Below are positions 10,834 to 21,113 of a stretch of DNA of 54,922 bases, piece after piece (position 1 is the stretch's first letter; every line of letters begins with the position of its first letter). Origin of the DNA: Rhizomucor pusillus (lineage: Eukaryota; Mucoromycota; Mucoromycetes; Mucorales; Lichtheimiaceae). A program made the position numbers and the translations under genes. Below the pieces are notes generated by a model, which worked only from the letters and a program-made list of their open reading frames with translations, did not search any database and was not told the DNA's origin. Where the stretch lies: contig FWWN02000061.1 in assembly GCA_900175165.2 (NCBI GenBank), forward strand, positions 1-54,922, read 5' to 3'.

Positions 10834-11920
10834 ATGGCCAGCGACAACGTATACCTCAAGACCGCCTGCTACGGCAAGGACCTCGTCCGTCTCTTGCGTG
10901 TCTACCGTGAAGGCAACCAGCAACGCTGCACTGAATTGACCGTGAGTTCACAACTTTTCGTCTGTGAGCGATAAGAATAGGTGCACTGATAAAGATATCG
11001 CTTTAGGTTCGCTTGTTGTTGGAGGGTGATATTGAGACTTCTTACACCAAGGCCGACAACTCTGTTGTTGTGACGACCGGTATGATGATGGAGGAGGAAA
11101 CGGAAACTTGAAGTTTTGGAGGAGCTGACCTTGGGATGTAGACACTTGCAAGAACACTGTCAACATTCTTGCCAAGCGCAGCCAGAACGTTGATAACATT
11201 GAAGTGTTTGGTATGGAGATCACTGAGCACGTGTTGAAGCAGTACAAGCACATCTCCAAGGTCCATGTTGATATCATCAAGCACAAGTGGACTCGCCTCC
11301 TGGTTGATGGCAAGCCCCACCCTCACTCGTTCGTCCGCGACGGCGAGGATGTCCAGGTTACTCGCGTTGATCGCGAGCGTGCTGGTGACAAGGTGTTCAT
11401 CACCTCCGGTCTTCAGAAGCTCTTGGTCTTGAAGACAACTGGCTCTGCCTTCCACGGTTTCTACAAGGATGAATACACCACCCTTCCTGAAGTCTGGGAT
11501 CGTATCTTCTCCACTGCTGTTGACTGCAAGTGGACCTTTGCCTCCAACTGTCCTGTCCAGCTCCGTTCCGTCAACTTCCCTGCTATCCACGCTGGCGTTC
11601 GCCAAATCACCACCGATACCTTCGCCACTGATGACTCTGCTTCCGTCCAGGCCACTTTGTACTTGATGGAGAAGCAGATCCTCGCACGTTACCCCGAGGT
11701 CCAGGAAGTCTACTATGCCTTGCCCAACAAGCACTACGTTGGCATTGATATGAGCAAGTTCAACATTGATAACACTGGCAAGAACATGGAGGTCTACCAC
11801 CCTCAAGCCGATCCTTCTGGTAAGACGTGACAGAAAGAAAAAAGTTGATTTTTTGCTAAATGGGATCTTTTAGGTCTTATTACTGCCACTCTTGCTCGCA
11901 AGCCAGCCTCCAAGCTCTAA
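10834..11920 (+). CDS. Urate oxidase (uricase), peroxisomal
   Basis: Exons 10834-10941, 11007-11079, 11142-11819 and 11874-11920 give 301 residues, the family length. It oxidises urate to 5-hydroxyisourate in purine breakdown. The active-site elements of the tunnel-fold uricases are visible: Lys in YGKDLVR (residue 15), Thr in VTTDTCKNTV near 62, and His in NKHYVGID near 263. The protein ends in SKL, the canonical type-1 peroxisomal targeting signal, split from the main body by the last intron. Codon use is strongly C-biased at third positions, unlike the relics nearby, and suggests good expression. A TATA box stands at 10740. Confidence 0.97.
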
Positions 11921-12254
11921 ATAAGAAGGGGCTTTGTCCCAAACACGCTCCCTTCGTAACCTTCCATCTAACGCCATCTTGCCCCATCCTGCGAAACTTC
12001 CTTTCGAGTCTTATATCTATCAAAAGATAGCGATGGTGCAGTTTTTTTTAGCTTATTAAAACAAAGCTTTTGTATATAACCATAACTCCTTGGGTTCCAT
12101 TGTTAGTGATGCGACCGCTGCTCTGTCGTCGTCGGGCAATAATTTGTGGCTTAACGATGAGGGCGGGACAGCAGCAATTGAGTCCGAGTATTTCGCATGA
12201 GCGGCGCGCGTTTTAGATTTTTTCTTTTTACCTTTCAGTTATTTAAAAGACGAA
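11921..12254 (+). other. Uricase 3' region and Acl4-like gene promoter
   Basis: About 330 bp between two same-strand genes. The first half is pyrimidine-rich with a T8 run. The second half should hold the promoter of the next gene. No other gene is seen. Confidence 0.4.
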
Positions 12255-13650
12255 ATGGCCAGCACGAACTACACCGTTGAAGATTTGATACCGCGGATAC
12301 ATCAGAACATCGACGCGCTCGAGTACCAAGCAGCGTACGCGTTTTGCAAAAAGGCGCTGGAGCTGGAACCCACGAATGCCGAGATACTCGAAGTAACGGG
12401 TCAAGTTGAAATCGAGCTGGAATTGTTTGCCGAAGCAAGACAGGTAAGGGAAATGGGTCGCATAGCAACGACAGCGCTGGTAATGGAATTGAGTATACTT
12501 ATGCTATTGCTCAGCACTTGCTCCAAGCCGTACAACAGAGTCCAGAATCCGGATACAGCAAATACATGTATCTTGGGCAAATGTCGGTAGAGAAGGAAGC
12601 TATCCGGGCTTTCGAAAAGGGCGTCAATCTGATGGTCAGCGAACGGCAGCGAGTACCAGATGGATCAGACGAGGCGCAGATGCTTGCTAACAAGATTTCA
12701 GCTGCACTGTGTGCCATGACCGAAATCTATTTAACGGATTGCTGGCAAGTAGTATGAGGATGGAAAAGAAAAGGAAGAAGAAGAAGATCTGACTGACAAA
12801 GTTGAGTTTAGCTTTGAGCCTGAAGCTGAAGAAAAGTGTCAAGAGTACTTGGCACAAGCGCAGCAAGTGGATCCGCAAAATCCTGAGGTTTACCAGCTCC
12901 TTGCCTCTGTGCGACTAAGCCAGCAACGCAACGAAGATGCGCAGCAAGCACTGATAAAGAGTATGGAGTTGTGGCAGGATAAGGAACCGGGCGACCCTTC
13001 GATACCCATTTACGATACGCGACTGGCCCTCGTTCGACTGCTCATGGAATTGGGCATGTTCGAGCATGCATTCACCGTACTGGAGGGACTCCAAAAGGAG
13101 AACGACCAAGTGGTAGATCTGTGGTACCTGTATGGATGGGCATATTATTGTCTAGGAGAAGATGCAGACCGTTCGGATGAAGAGCGGCAAGGCCACTGGG
13201 AAGATGCAAGGGACTGTCTCGAGACTGCAGTCAAGGTAAGAGAGAGAGAGAGAGAGAGGGCGGGGTATGAATGAGAGGAAAAGAGAGAGAAGAGAGGAGG
13301 AGGAGAACAGCAAGAGGGGGATGGAGGGACTTTAGTAGTAGCAGACTCGGCCCATCCAACGGAAAAGGGATATTGCCTCTTGGGAGCCTCCTTGGCGTTT
13401 CCGATGTTCCCGTTTGGATGTTTGTGCGGTAATCGGGAGGCTGAAAGGGACGTGCGGCTGACGGTTGACGTTATTCTAGCTGTATCAGACTGTCGGATCA
13501 GACGATGAAGCCATGGTCGAGCACGCGCAGGAACTGATCGCCACGATCAACGCGGCTCTCCCACCATCTGCAGAGGACGAAGAGGAGGAGATTGTTGATG
13601 AAAACGAGCTCGAATTTATTGAAGATGACGATAATGCCATGGAGATGTAA
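12255..13650 (+). CDS. ACL4: TPR assembly chaperone of ribosomal protein uL4 (Acl4-like)
   Basis: Exons 12255-12443, 12515-12744, 12812-13235 and 13480-13650 give 337 residues. Tetratricopeptide repeats run through most of the chain (AYAFCKKALELEPTNAEILE near 35, QVDPQNPEVYQLLASVRLSQ in the middle). The C-terminus is very acidic (EDEEEEIVDENELEFIEDDD), as in yeast Acl4, which binds newly made Rpl4/uL4 and escorts it to the nucleus. The second intron (12745-12811) starts GCAAGT. A GT start cannot restore the frame, while the GC start gives TDCCFEPEAEEKC, matching the family. The third intron is 244 bp with a GA repeat, long for this genome. The symbol is by similarity of architecture. Confidence 0.82.
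12745..12811 (+). other. GC-AG intron in the Acl4-like gene
   Basis: Donor CTG|GCAAGT and acceptor TTTAG, 67 bp. Reading through meets a stop, and the splice joins TDC to CFEPEAEE in frame. Confidence 0.8.
13239..13258 (+). repeat. (GA)n microsatellite inside intron 3 of the Acl4-like gene
   Basis: About ten GA units directly after the GTAA donor, followed by more purine-rich sequence. Confidence 0.9.
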
Positions 13651-14022
13651 TCCAAATCAGGAAAGGAGTCTTGGAACAGAAAACCAAGTGATGAGAGAGA
13701 CAAAACAAGTTTTTCCAACCCCCTTCCCACATACATTCATATACGTACGAACGAACATATTATACACATACACGCTCACAAATCAACGCGCATATACACC
13801 TCCTCCTACATCCATACATCTGTATCTATACTAGACATGTATTATCTTGCCAATTACATGCATATGATTTTTTTTTCTTGCTCTGGAAGAAAAACAAGAA
13901 GAATAAGAATAATGACAGCACATGTTTTTCAGATCATGGCCTTGATGCACATCGATAAAATGAAGGGGAAGCATATGTTGAGAGCACGGGCAAGAGGAGG
14001 GGAGCGATGACGAGGGAATCTA

Positions 14023-14039
14023 CTGCTGCTGCTGCTGCT
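14023..14039 (+). repeat. (CTG)n short repeat
   Basis: Five and a half CTG units in the gene-free stretch. Confidence 0.85.
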
Positions 14040-15199
14040 CCACCTTCCTGCTTCTATTTTGCTAGCAATGTCCATCGATGATAACCGTATGCTGCGACCG
14101 ATGCCGCTGCAGGGTGAGGAGCACATTAGACGGCAGCGCAAGACAATATCAGGGTGCATGTGTGAGGGGAAAACATGTAAGAAAAGAAAAAAAAAAAGAG
14201 AGAAGGAGTTGCTCTAGTTATGGTCCCCACTGAAGTCAGTGTACATACATGTCCGAGATGATAACAAAGACGAGAAAACACGTCCCTTAACTATGTTTTA
14301 TTTTCTATGTAAGACCATTGTCAACCAATGCTGTGACAACGGCGACATGCCAGTGCTACCATTAAGCGATTGTTAAAAAGAAATGCAATAAGAAAACAAA
14401 TCTCGGAATACAAGGGTAAAAGAGGAAATCAAGGGGACGTCGACGAGAGGAAGAGAGAAGAGTGGCGGTGTACTGCATCGGTGGGAACACGGAAAGCCGG
14501 TACCAATGAAGCGCAATATATAGGTGATGAGCAAGAAAAAAGATGTTCGATCATGGTACTTTTTGCAGGTTTGGAGATGCATAGATACAATACTCGACAA
14601 TCTTTCTGAGATCAACGCAAACAATCGTATATATATTCGATCTAACTTTGATATTTCATTACAATTCACGCTGCGCGAAGACAGAGAACCGTGCTACTAA
14701 GTTAAACTGCAGGAAAAAACATCATAGACAGATGGGGCGATAGTATAACTTGATCATCCGGGGGAGGTCGAACAAGTCAAGGAGTTTGGTTCGGCAGAAA
14801 GTTGGATCTAAATTGACTGCAAACCAGGTTTTTCCTTTGCACGGATTATGCATCTGCCATGCTTGTTTTTCATTTTGTTTGCGAATGGCGGCTACTAGCA
14901 TGCTCCGGGTCGCAAAGGAAATAAGAGAGCGAGGGCAATAGCCACAAACCACTATTCCCTTGCGCCTTACAAAACAGGAGAGCAAACCATCCATTATCTA
15001 GCAACGAGGTCGATGTACAGTGATATACATGCACACGGAGGGAGTAAACAAGTAAGATTTGCCGACGATGCGAAAAAGAGAACGAGAAGAGGAGAGATTT
15101 TTCTTTTTGTAAGATCCTGGGCACACACATACAATCTCCTTTGAATATAATGAAAATAGCACGCGAGAGTAATAAGAGATGATTGACCTATATCGTTTT

Positions 15200-15211
15200 G
15201 CGCGCGCGCGC
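15200..15211. repeat. (GC)n alternating tract
   Basis: Twelve alternating G/C bases, a potential Z-DNA former, in the gene-free stretch upstream of the Myb gene. Confidence 0.8.
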
Positions 15212-16707
15212 ACAGCCATCCTTTTCTCCTTAGGATACACAACTGCAACGACAGTGTGTTCTTGCATGACCCGGTGCGCTAAGCCCCTCCCCAGCTCCCC
15301 TCGATCTGACGTGTGAGTGTGTGCACATTATTGCAAGGGAAAAAAGAGAAAAAGAGAGACAAAAAAATGAGAGAGAAACCAGGATAGGCGAAAAATATTG
15401 AGCACATACAATCTCGGACGCGGGAAAGGAGAGATCATCAACGACACATCCACACCCAAGATCTATCACAAGACAAGACAAATAAGGTTGGGTCCACCGA
15501 GAAGGACAAGGACACACACACAGCGATCCTTTATTGTTGTTATTTAGTTTCATTATCTCCGAATTGTAGAATGACAAGGAAGAACAAGAAGCTTCAGTTG
15601 AAGCATACCAACGAAACAACGAGAAAGCAGCTATGTACCTTGCACCGGCGATTCCGTGTACAAGTGTACATGAAGATCGTACGAAATTTTTGCCAAAGGC
15701 ATTTGCAAAGATGACAAGAAATGAAAATGATGCCTCCCTAAACCAACAAAAATATGCAATTCTCCCTTTATCCTTTTCTGTTTTTGTGCAGAAATAAGAG
15801 CCGCTAAAAGCAACTTTACCCCCCTTTTCTTTTCCCTGGACACACACAAAGGGCAGGCAGGCAGGCAGACAGGAAAGATGATGAATGGGCGAAAAAGGTG
15901 GAGGACACAAACAATGCGAGGATGTGGCATCATGTAAGGATATAACAGGGTTCTCACACGCTGTGCCGAGGCAGGGACAGCATTAGTACTAGTAATCGTT
16001 TGCACATGGTAATAACTGGGTCTTCCCAAATTGAGGTGATTCGAAATATTTGACAAGATAGACTTTTTTACGACGCCCGCTGTTGCTATCATTGGGTGAT
16101 GTCCCAAAAAGATTAAATAAGCTATATTCTTCTGGACGATGCTGTAATCAGATGATGAGCATTCTTTCGGGTTCTGTCTCGCCCCTTGACCGCGGCTGCT
16201 CACCTTTTTTTTCTTATGAAACTATCGATCATCGTCGTCCCCCATCTCCCCTCTCTCCTAGCCTAGCTTCGCTCTACCTCGCTTTAACCCCCCCCCCAAG
16301 AGATTGGGCCCTCGACTTGCGCTCAGGGTCGCTTCTCTTCTCTTCTATTTCCTCTCATAGGATGCTGCTATCTCTTTTTGTCAATGATCGGATTGTAACC
16401 AGGAGATCTCCATTGCAACAAGGGTCCGGTTAAGTGATGTCGTCTTTTTCTTTTTCTGTTTGTACATATTGTCCATGCTTTACCCCACCTTGCACCTTGA
16501 CACATTTTCGCAATTTTGTGTGCGGCATGCATATTTCATGTTTCATGTCCCTGGAGATCCACTTTTTCTTGGGGATCTGGAAAGAAGGAAAAAAAAACAA
16601 AAAAGAGTATAAAAATAAACCATTCTTCCTCTTGGCTTTTGTCCTTTGCTTCATTACTTTTCTGCTTTCTCCTACTACATTTATCAAATTCCCATTACAT
16701 CGCTGCC

Positions 16708-17276
16708 ATGAACAGTAAGTGAATTGTAATAATACTATCTTTTTAAACGCACACAGCCGCTAACTACAATGACTTTCAGTTTCTGACATTCTTAACCCTG
16801 CTACAACAACGACAATTACAGCAACTGCCACTCCCGGCAATTTGGCATCTCCACCGTTATCACCCAAGTCGATAAACAGCAACCTTCCTCCAGTTGTACA
16901 CGGCAAACCTCGCAGTCGATTCTCGGAACTCGAAGATGCTATCATCTGCCAAGGTGTCGCCAAAGGTCTTACGTGGGGACAAATATCTCGCCAGCTCCCT
17001 CATCGCAAGCGAGCTACCTGCTTCAACCGATATCGAACCCTCCAAGGCATCCGCAAATCTCGAAAGCAATCGTTCACAACGCTGCCTCCTTCGCCCGAAT
17101 CCACTGTTCGCGACTCGCCTTCGCCTCCTCCTTCATCGACTTGGTTACCAAGCTCGCCTAGGTCGCCGCGACAGCTACCATCGCCTCGCCAACTTCTCCT
17201 TAACGAAGAGCATCAATCATCAATATGCCAATTCATACGTCTCCCGCCACTCTTGTCCACACACCAACATGCTTAA
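16708..17276 (+). CDS. Small Myb/SANT-domain putative transcription factor
   Basis: A 7-base first exon (16708-16714, ATGAACA) joins 16780-17276 to give 167 residues starting MNISDILNPA. One SANT/Myb repeat lies at about residues 50-95: RFSELEDAIICQGVAKGLTW, then GQISRQLPHRKRATCFNRY. The first helix Trp is replaced by Phe. The rest is Pro/Ser-rich with SP dipeptides that could be phosphorylated. A single-repeat, basic, nuclear-looking protein is probably a DNA-binding regulator. The target is unknown. The leader upstream is long and CT-rich, which hints at regulated transcription. Confidence 0.72.
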
Positions 17277-17880
17277 ATCCCATTCAATTTCATAATAGCC
17301 TTTTCTTTACTACCTACTCCTTCTCAGCTCACATCCCCATCTCAGCATTCTACAAGAACCCAGCAGCTTTTCTCATACAGCATACATACCCTTACACGCC
17401 CAGAGCACTACATACTTTATACACGCAGGCACACACAAACGCAAGCACACGCAAACGCATACTACATCCGGCATTTATCTATTGCAACCCCCCAATGGGG
17501 TCACATTGGTAGTAAACCCTTCATATGTGCATTTTCTTCTATCGCCCGAACCTTCCCTTTTTTTCTCTCTAACCCGAGACTGAATACTAGTAACCTTAAA
17601 TCATAATTTGGCACATATTCTTACATTATTAAATATCTTTTGTTTTTATGCTTCTTTTTGTTATTATGATTGAGTGGTTATTTATTGTTATTTTCTAGTC
17701 GTCATGTTTGCATGTTGGAAATCGCTGGCTGGCTAGCTGGCTGGGGCTGGCTTCGTTCGCCCTGAGTTGATTGAGCCGACAACAAAAAAGTCACAAATTC
17801 CAACCACCACCACCAACCTTCAGAAGAGGCAGCTATTTGAATTATTATTATTATTATTATTGCTGTCGGCCGACCCAACA
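17277..17880 (+). other. Spacer between Myb and mL46 genes
   Basis: This is the 3' region of the Myb gene, then AT-rich sequence with an (ATT)n run at 17841-17861, just before the mL46 start. No further gene is recognised. Confidence 0.4.
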
Positions 17881-18815
17881 ATGTCCTTCTCGAGCATACG
17901 ACGTTTTGCCACGGCAGCAGCTGCAAAGTCGCCGCTTGTCATTAACAAGAACCGTATCCTTGCCTCGGTTATTCTTTCTCGCTCGCCCCAAATCACCCGC
18001 GATGCCACTCCGTTTGAACGAGCCTACTTTGACTACAAGGAGAAACTCGAACGACAGCAGGCGTCGCGATTCCCGACCGAATTCTACTTTAAAAAGGGTT
18101 CGCTGGCCGAGCGTCGCTGGAAGGAAGAGGAGGCTGCAAGACAGGCAGCCATGAACGATCCGAATCAGTCCCTGACCGAAGCTGTTTTGGAAACGCAGGC
18201 GTCGTTCCAGGACGAGACTTCAGCGCGAAGCAACCTCGTCCAGGCGAGCAGAGTCACCGACGCAGATAAGAACAACGACCTCAAGAGCCTTGACCGTGCG
18301 TTGCAGAGAACTCTCTACCTTGTTGTTCGTCAATCGGAAGGAGGCGATCGCTGGATCTTTCCCCAAGGCCAGCTGGAATCAAGCGAATATTTGCACGAGG
18401 TAAAGACGAAAAGAAAACCATACGACATATCTACCTGTACTTTTGCTAACTCCATCACCGCAATATATAGGCAGCTGAACGTTACCTCCAGCACCACTGT
18501 GGATCAGACATGGATGTATGGTTTGTAGGCCGACAGCCCGTCAGCTTTTACAGGGAAGCACCGAGCAGAAAGAACGATACAGAGGGACAAAAGGTTTGTT
18601 GTTCTTCGTTTGTAAAAATCTCCAAAGGAAAGGGAAAAAAATCTGACAGGGCACGTGATTTTTAGGTGTTCTTTATGAAAGCACGCATCTTTGCTGGCCA
18701 GGTCAAGCCTAGCAACGGTGTAAATGACTTTGCATGGCTTACAAAGGAGGAGTTGGAGAAATACCTTTCACCAGAATACTACAATGCGATCAAGGACAGT
18801 CTGGGCGACTTGTAA
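17881..18815 (+). CDS. MRPL46: Mitochondrial large-subunit ribosomal protein mL46 (Nudix-like)
   Basis: Exons 17881-18399, 18471-18593 and 18666-18815 give 263 residues. The N-terminus (MSFSSIRRFATAAAAKSPL) is basic and Ala/Ser-rich without acids, a typical mitochondrial presequence. The family signature PFERAYFDYKEKLERQQ is near residue 42. A degenerate Nudix fold follows (RTLYLVVRQ, WIFPQGQLESSEYLHEAAERYL); the catalytic REXXEE glutamates are not kept, as expected for mL46. The C-terminal DFAWLTKEELEKYLSPEYY is characteristic. It is called mL46 in human and MRPL17 in yeast. I start at the ATG before the presequence, since the open frame upstream lacks family features. It converges with the next gene, 166 bp apart. 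Confidence 0.93.
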
Positions 18816-18981
18816 AAAAGATAGAAGGGGAAACAAAATCATCCAAAAAGAAGAAGAAGAAAAAAGCATTACCCGCATTACCCGTTCAATAGACCATTCT
18901 CTCTCACTGTCTCTTTCTTATATTCTCTTTCTTCCTTTTTGCTTTTTCTTTTTTGCTCACTTTTGTATTATAAAAGAATGC

Positions 18982-20010
18982 TTAACCTACATGGAAAATA
19001 GCAACAATAATGTTCTTAAATAACTGCTTGACGGCTGGCTTTGCATCGCTTGCATGTTTGCTGTAAGGCGGTGGAGGAGAAGAAGAAGAAGCCTTAGCAG
19101 TGGTAGGTACCAGTGTTTTCTCCTGCATCGTGCATGTTTGGCAGATGAGGTCCTTATTCGGCCACCCGATTCTGGTTTCTTTGCAGCTGATGCACTCGTA
19201 GGGTATATCAATTTGGGTATGATGTTCTTTACCGTAAGCAATGCATTGCTCGTACTCAAAGCACGCCATCTTGAAGGTGACTGTCCATCCGTGCTCTATT
19301 TGATTGTCACAGAGATACTGCGTAGCTTCTAGCACCACCTGCGCCTGATGCTTGTCAAATTGGGACCAAAATCGGACCGCTTCCAAGAGAACTCCAAGGA
19401 TCCTCTCGCACTGGACCAATTTATCTTTTACTTGGTTGCGGTAAACATAGGTCTGGTCTCTTTCCTGATACGCTTGGTCGACCGACTGGGATATCTGGTA
19501 GCACATTTGACGACTCGAGTCAATTGCGTTTCGCAGCTCAGCGACCTGATGCTCGGCTTCGGCGTGCTTGTCACGTGCTCTGAGATATTTCACTTTGTAG
19601 CAGGTCGACAGCACAGGTAGCCAGTGGAGTTTCTGGTACTGGCTTTGGCGCCACTGTCGTTTTCGGTGCCGTTCAAGTGCAGTGTTCTGCATTGACGGCA
19701 GAGAATGCTCGTAGTTCCGGAGCAATGTGTCGGACTTGTATCGGCGGTTCTCCAGAATGTCAATGTGTCGAGCAATCGTATCCAGGGTTGCATCCAGCCG
19801 TTCGAGCAGTTGCCGGGATGCATATATGAGTCGATGGTACTGCTCTTGGACAGACTGTACGGTCATGCAAAACGACCGGATTTCTTGACGCTGCATATGC
19901 ACTCGCCGCTGGATATCACGGAGCATCACAAGGGCCACGTCTCGATGTTTGGTTTCCAACAACAAACGAACAATCTCTGCTGCTTGGTCCGCGGTGATCG
20001 CTTTCAGCAT
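18982..20010 (-). CDS. Uncharacterised coiled-coil protein with C-terminal zinc ribbon
   Basis: A single exon of 342 residues. Residues 1-230 are almost entirely helical and rich in Gln, Arg, Glu and Leu, with long heptad-like stretches (for example YQISQSVDQAYQERDQTYVY). Residues about 270-295 hold C-x2-C-x13-C-x2-C (CISC ... CQTC), a probable zinc ribbon. A Ser/Pro linker follows, and the tail is hydrophobic (NIIVAIFHVG). No known family comes to mind. The fold suggests a scaffold or tether. The gene lacks introns, unlike nearly all its neighbours, but is full length with a good start, so I take it as real. Confidence 0.7.
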   Translation of the reverse strand: MLKAITADQAAEIVRLLLETKHRDVALVMLRDIQRRVHMQRQEIRSFCMTVQSVQEQYHRLIYASRQLLERLDATLDTIARHIDILENRRYKSDTLLRNYEHSLPSMQNTALERHRKRQWRQSQYQKLHWLPVLSTCYKVKYLRARDKHAEAEHQVAELRNAIDSSRQMCYQISQSVDQAYQERDQTYVYRNQVKDKLVQCERILGVLLEAVRFWSQFDKHQAQVVLEATQYLCDNQIEHGWTVTFKMACFEYEQCIAYGKEHHTQIDIPYECISCKETRIGWPNKDLICQTCTMQEKTLVPTTAKASSSSPPPPYSKHASDAKPAVKQLFKNIIVAIFHVG

Positions 20011-20379
20011 TGCTAAGTTGAAGAAGAGAGAGAAAATATTTCCGTAGCAAACATCCCATCGAGAGGAAACAAGTTATATTAGTGCGAGTTCTGATGTTTG
20101 TTTGCGTCGAGTCGTCAGCCCGGACATCACTTGTCGTCCGAAATCGGAAATGTGCAAGTAGAATTTGATCAGGCCCAAGCAGAATGGGCCATTGGTCTGA
20201 TTTCAGCCATGACTATTTGAGTGGGCCATCCTCCACAAAAATGAGCCACTTCGGCCAAGTTGAGCCAGCCAAACGAATCTGGGCCAGCTGTCCTGAAAAT
20301 GGATTGGCCATGAACTTGAATCAGACAACAAAACTTCAGACAGTAGAATGTAGTGTTTATTCAAAGGGGTGTATTTATC
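20011..20379. other. Upstream region of the coiled-coil gene
   Basis: Includes the presumed minus-strand promoter. From about 20160 onward GGGCCA-type words recur on the plus strand (TTGGGCC, GGCCA), possibly part of the adjacent transposon relic. Confidence 0.3.
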
Positions 20380-20800
20380 CCTTCTCATCAGCCAGACAGC
20401 ATCCCTCAGAATGTCAGCGAATTGACGTATCTAGCATTGGCAGTCTTCACCGAGTGATCTGGTCAGAGAATGCCGAATACGCTCGTTTAGTTCAGTGTTT
20501 CCCCTGACTAATGCAGAATCCTTGCTGACTACATCCTTCCGTTTGGCCCAAAACTCTTGGCGGTGAGTAACGGAGAGTAGGGCGGCAAGAACAGGGCCTG
20601 GTAACCACGCTCAGCAGCCCAAAGCTTGATTTCTGGCATCTTGTGGATACTGCGGCTGCGTTATCCATTATGAGATGCTTGTACTGGAGGTCTCGGCGGT
20701 CTAGGCAGTTGAGGACTTGCTCAATGAACTCCAGAAAGTCGCTCCCGGTGGTTCGAGCCGCAAAAGGCCGCCGTGAATTCTATCGTTAGTAGAATAAAAC
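20380..20800 (-). pseudogene. Decayed DDE-superfamily (Tc1/mariner-like) transposase fragment
   Basis: On the minus strand, three frames together spell the end of a DDE_3-type transposase. First comes TTGSDFLEFIEQVLN with YKHLIMDNA (the second catalytic Asp region). After a one-base shift comes ERGYQALFLPPYSP. After another break comes QEFWAKRKDVVSKDS and an EDCQ tail. The NPIE segment that normally carries the last catalytic acid is replaced. At least two frame breaks make it inactive. Confidence 0.75.
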
Positions 20801-21113
20801 TAAGAGCCCCTTCGCCCAATGCACTTGCCTTTGTAAAACTAGGTATGCACCTCTACTGATGAAGGCAGAAATGACCCGGTCGCAGCCCCCTGTAGCCAAC
20901 AGCATTGCCACCAACTACAGACGACGTTTGTCTCAGCAAGGGTAGCTGACTAGCAAACCAAAGTTATTCACGCAGGACCCCCTGCACCTTAACAAGCCTT
21001 TCAGCAAAGGACGTCCGTCTGTCCCCTTTATCGGGCTAGCCACGTTTGACGATGCCTAGTGGAAAGAAAGGACGAATGCGCCGCGTATTTTTATTTTATT
21101 AATGCGCGTGTTT
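20801..21113. other. Spacer inside the relic region
   Basis: Probably the continuation of the decayed transposase on the minus strand, but no stretch reads cleanly. Nothing else was seen. Confidence 0.3.

Larger units (their letters stand above)
13651..16707. other. 3.1-kb gene-free stretch with strong strand asymmetry
   Basis: From about 14160 to 15900 the plus strand is purine-rich with many GA/AG tracts. From about 16190 to 16690 it becomes pyrimidine-rich, leading into the Myb gene start. Short repeats include (CTG)n at 14023-14039, CACA tracts near 15510 and (CG)n at 15200-15211. Open frames up to 226 codons occur on the minus strand, but they are Cys/Ser-rich, overlap each other in shifted frames and show no family features. 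I read it as a long 5' leader or regulatory region of the Myb gene plus the 3' end of the Acl4-like gene. A noncoding RNA is possible but not shown. Confidence 0.45.

Noticed and set aside
11042..11806. 254-codon minus-strand frame opposite uricase
   Set aside because: Shadow of the strongly codon-biased uricase exon; no family features.
14060..14280. Possible box C/D small nucleolar RNA (GATGATAACC-like words)
   Set aside because: No matching D box with flanking terminal stem could be found.
14998..15910. Overlapping minus-strand open frames of 84-226 codons
   Set aside because: They are Cys/Ser/Phe-rich translations of purine-rich low-complexity sequence, overlap in different frames and show no motif, splice pattern or sensible start.
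16083..16433. 116-codon plus-strand frame upstream of the Myb gene
   Set aside because: Pro/Ser/Leu-rich translation of a CT-rich leader; no start context or family features.
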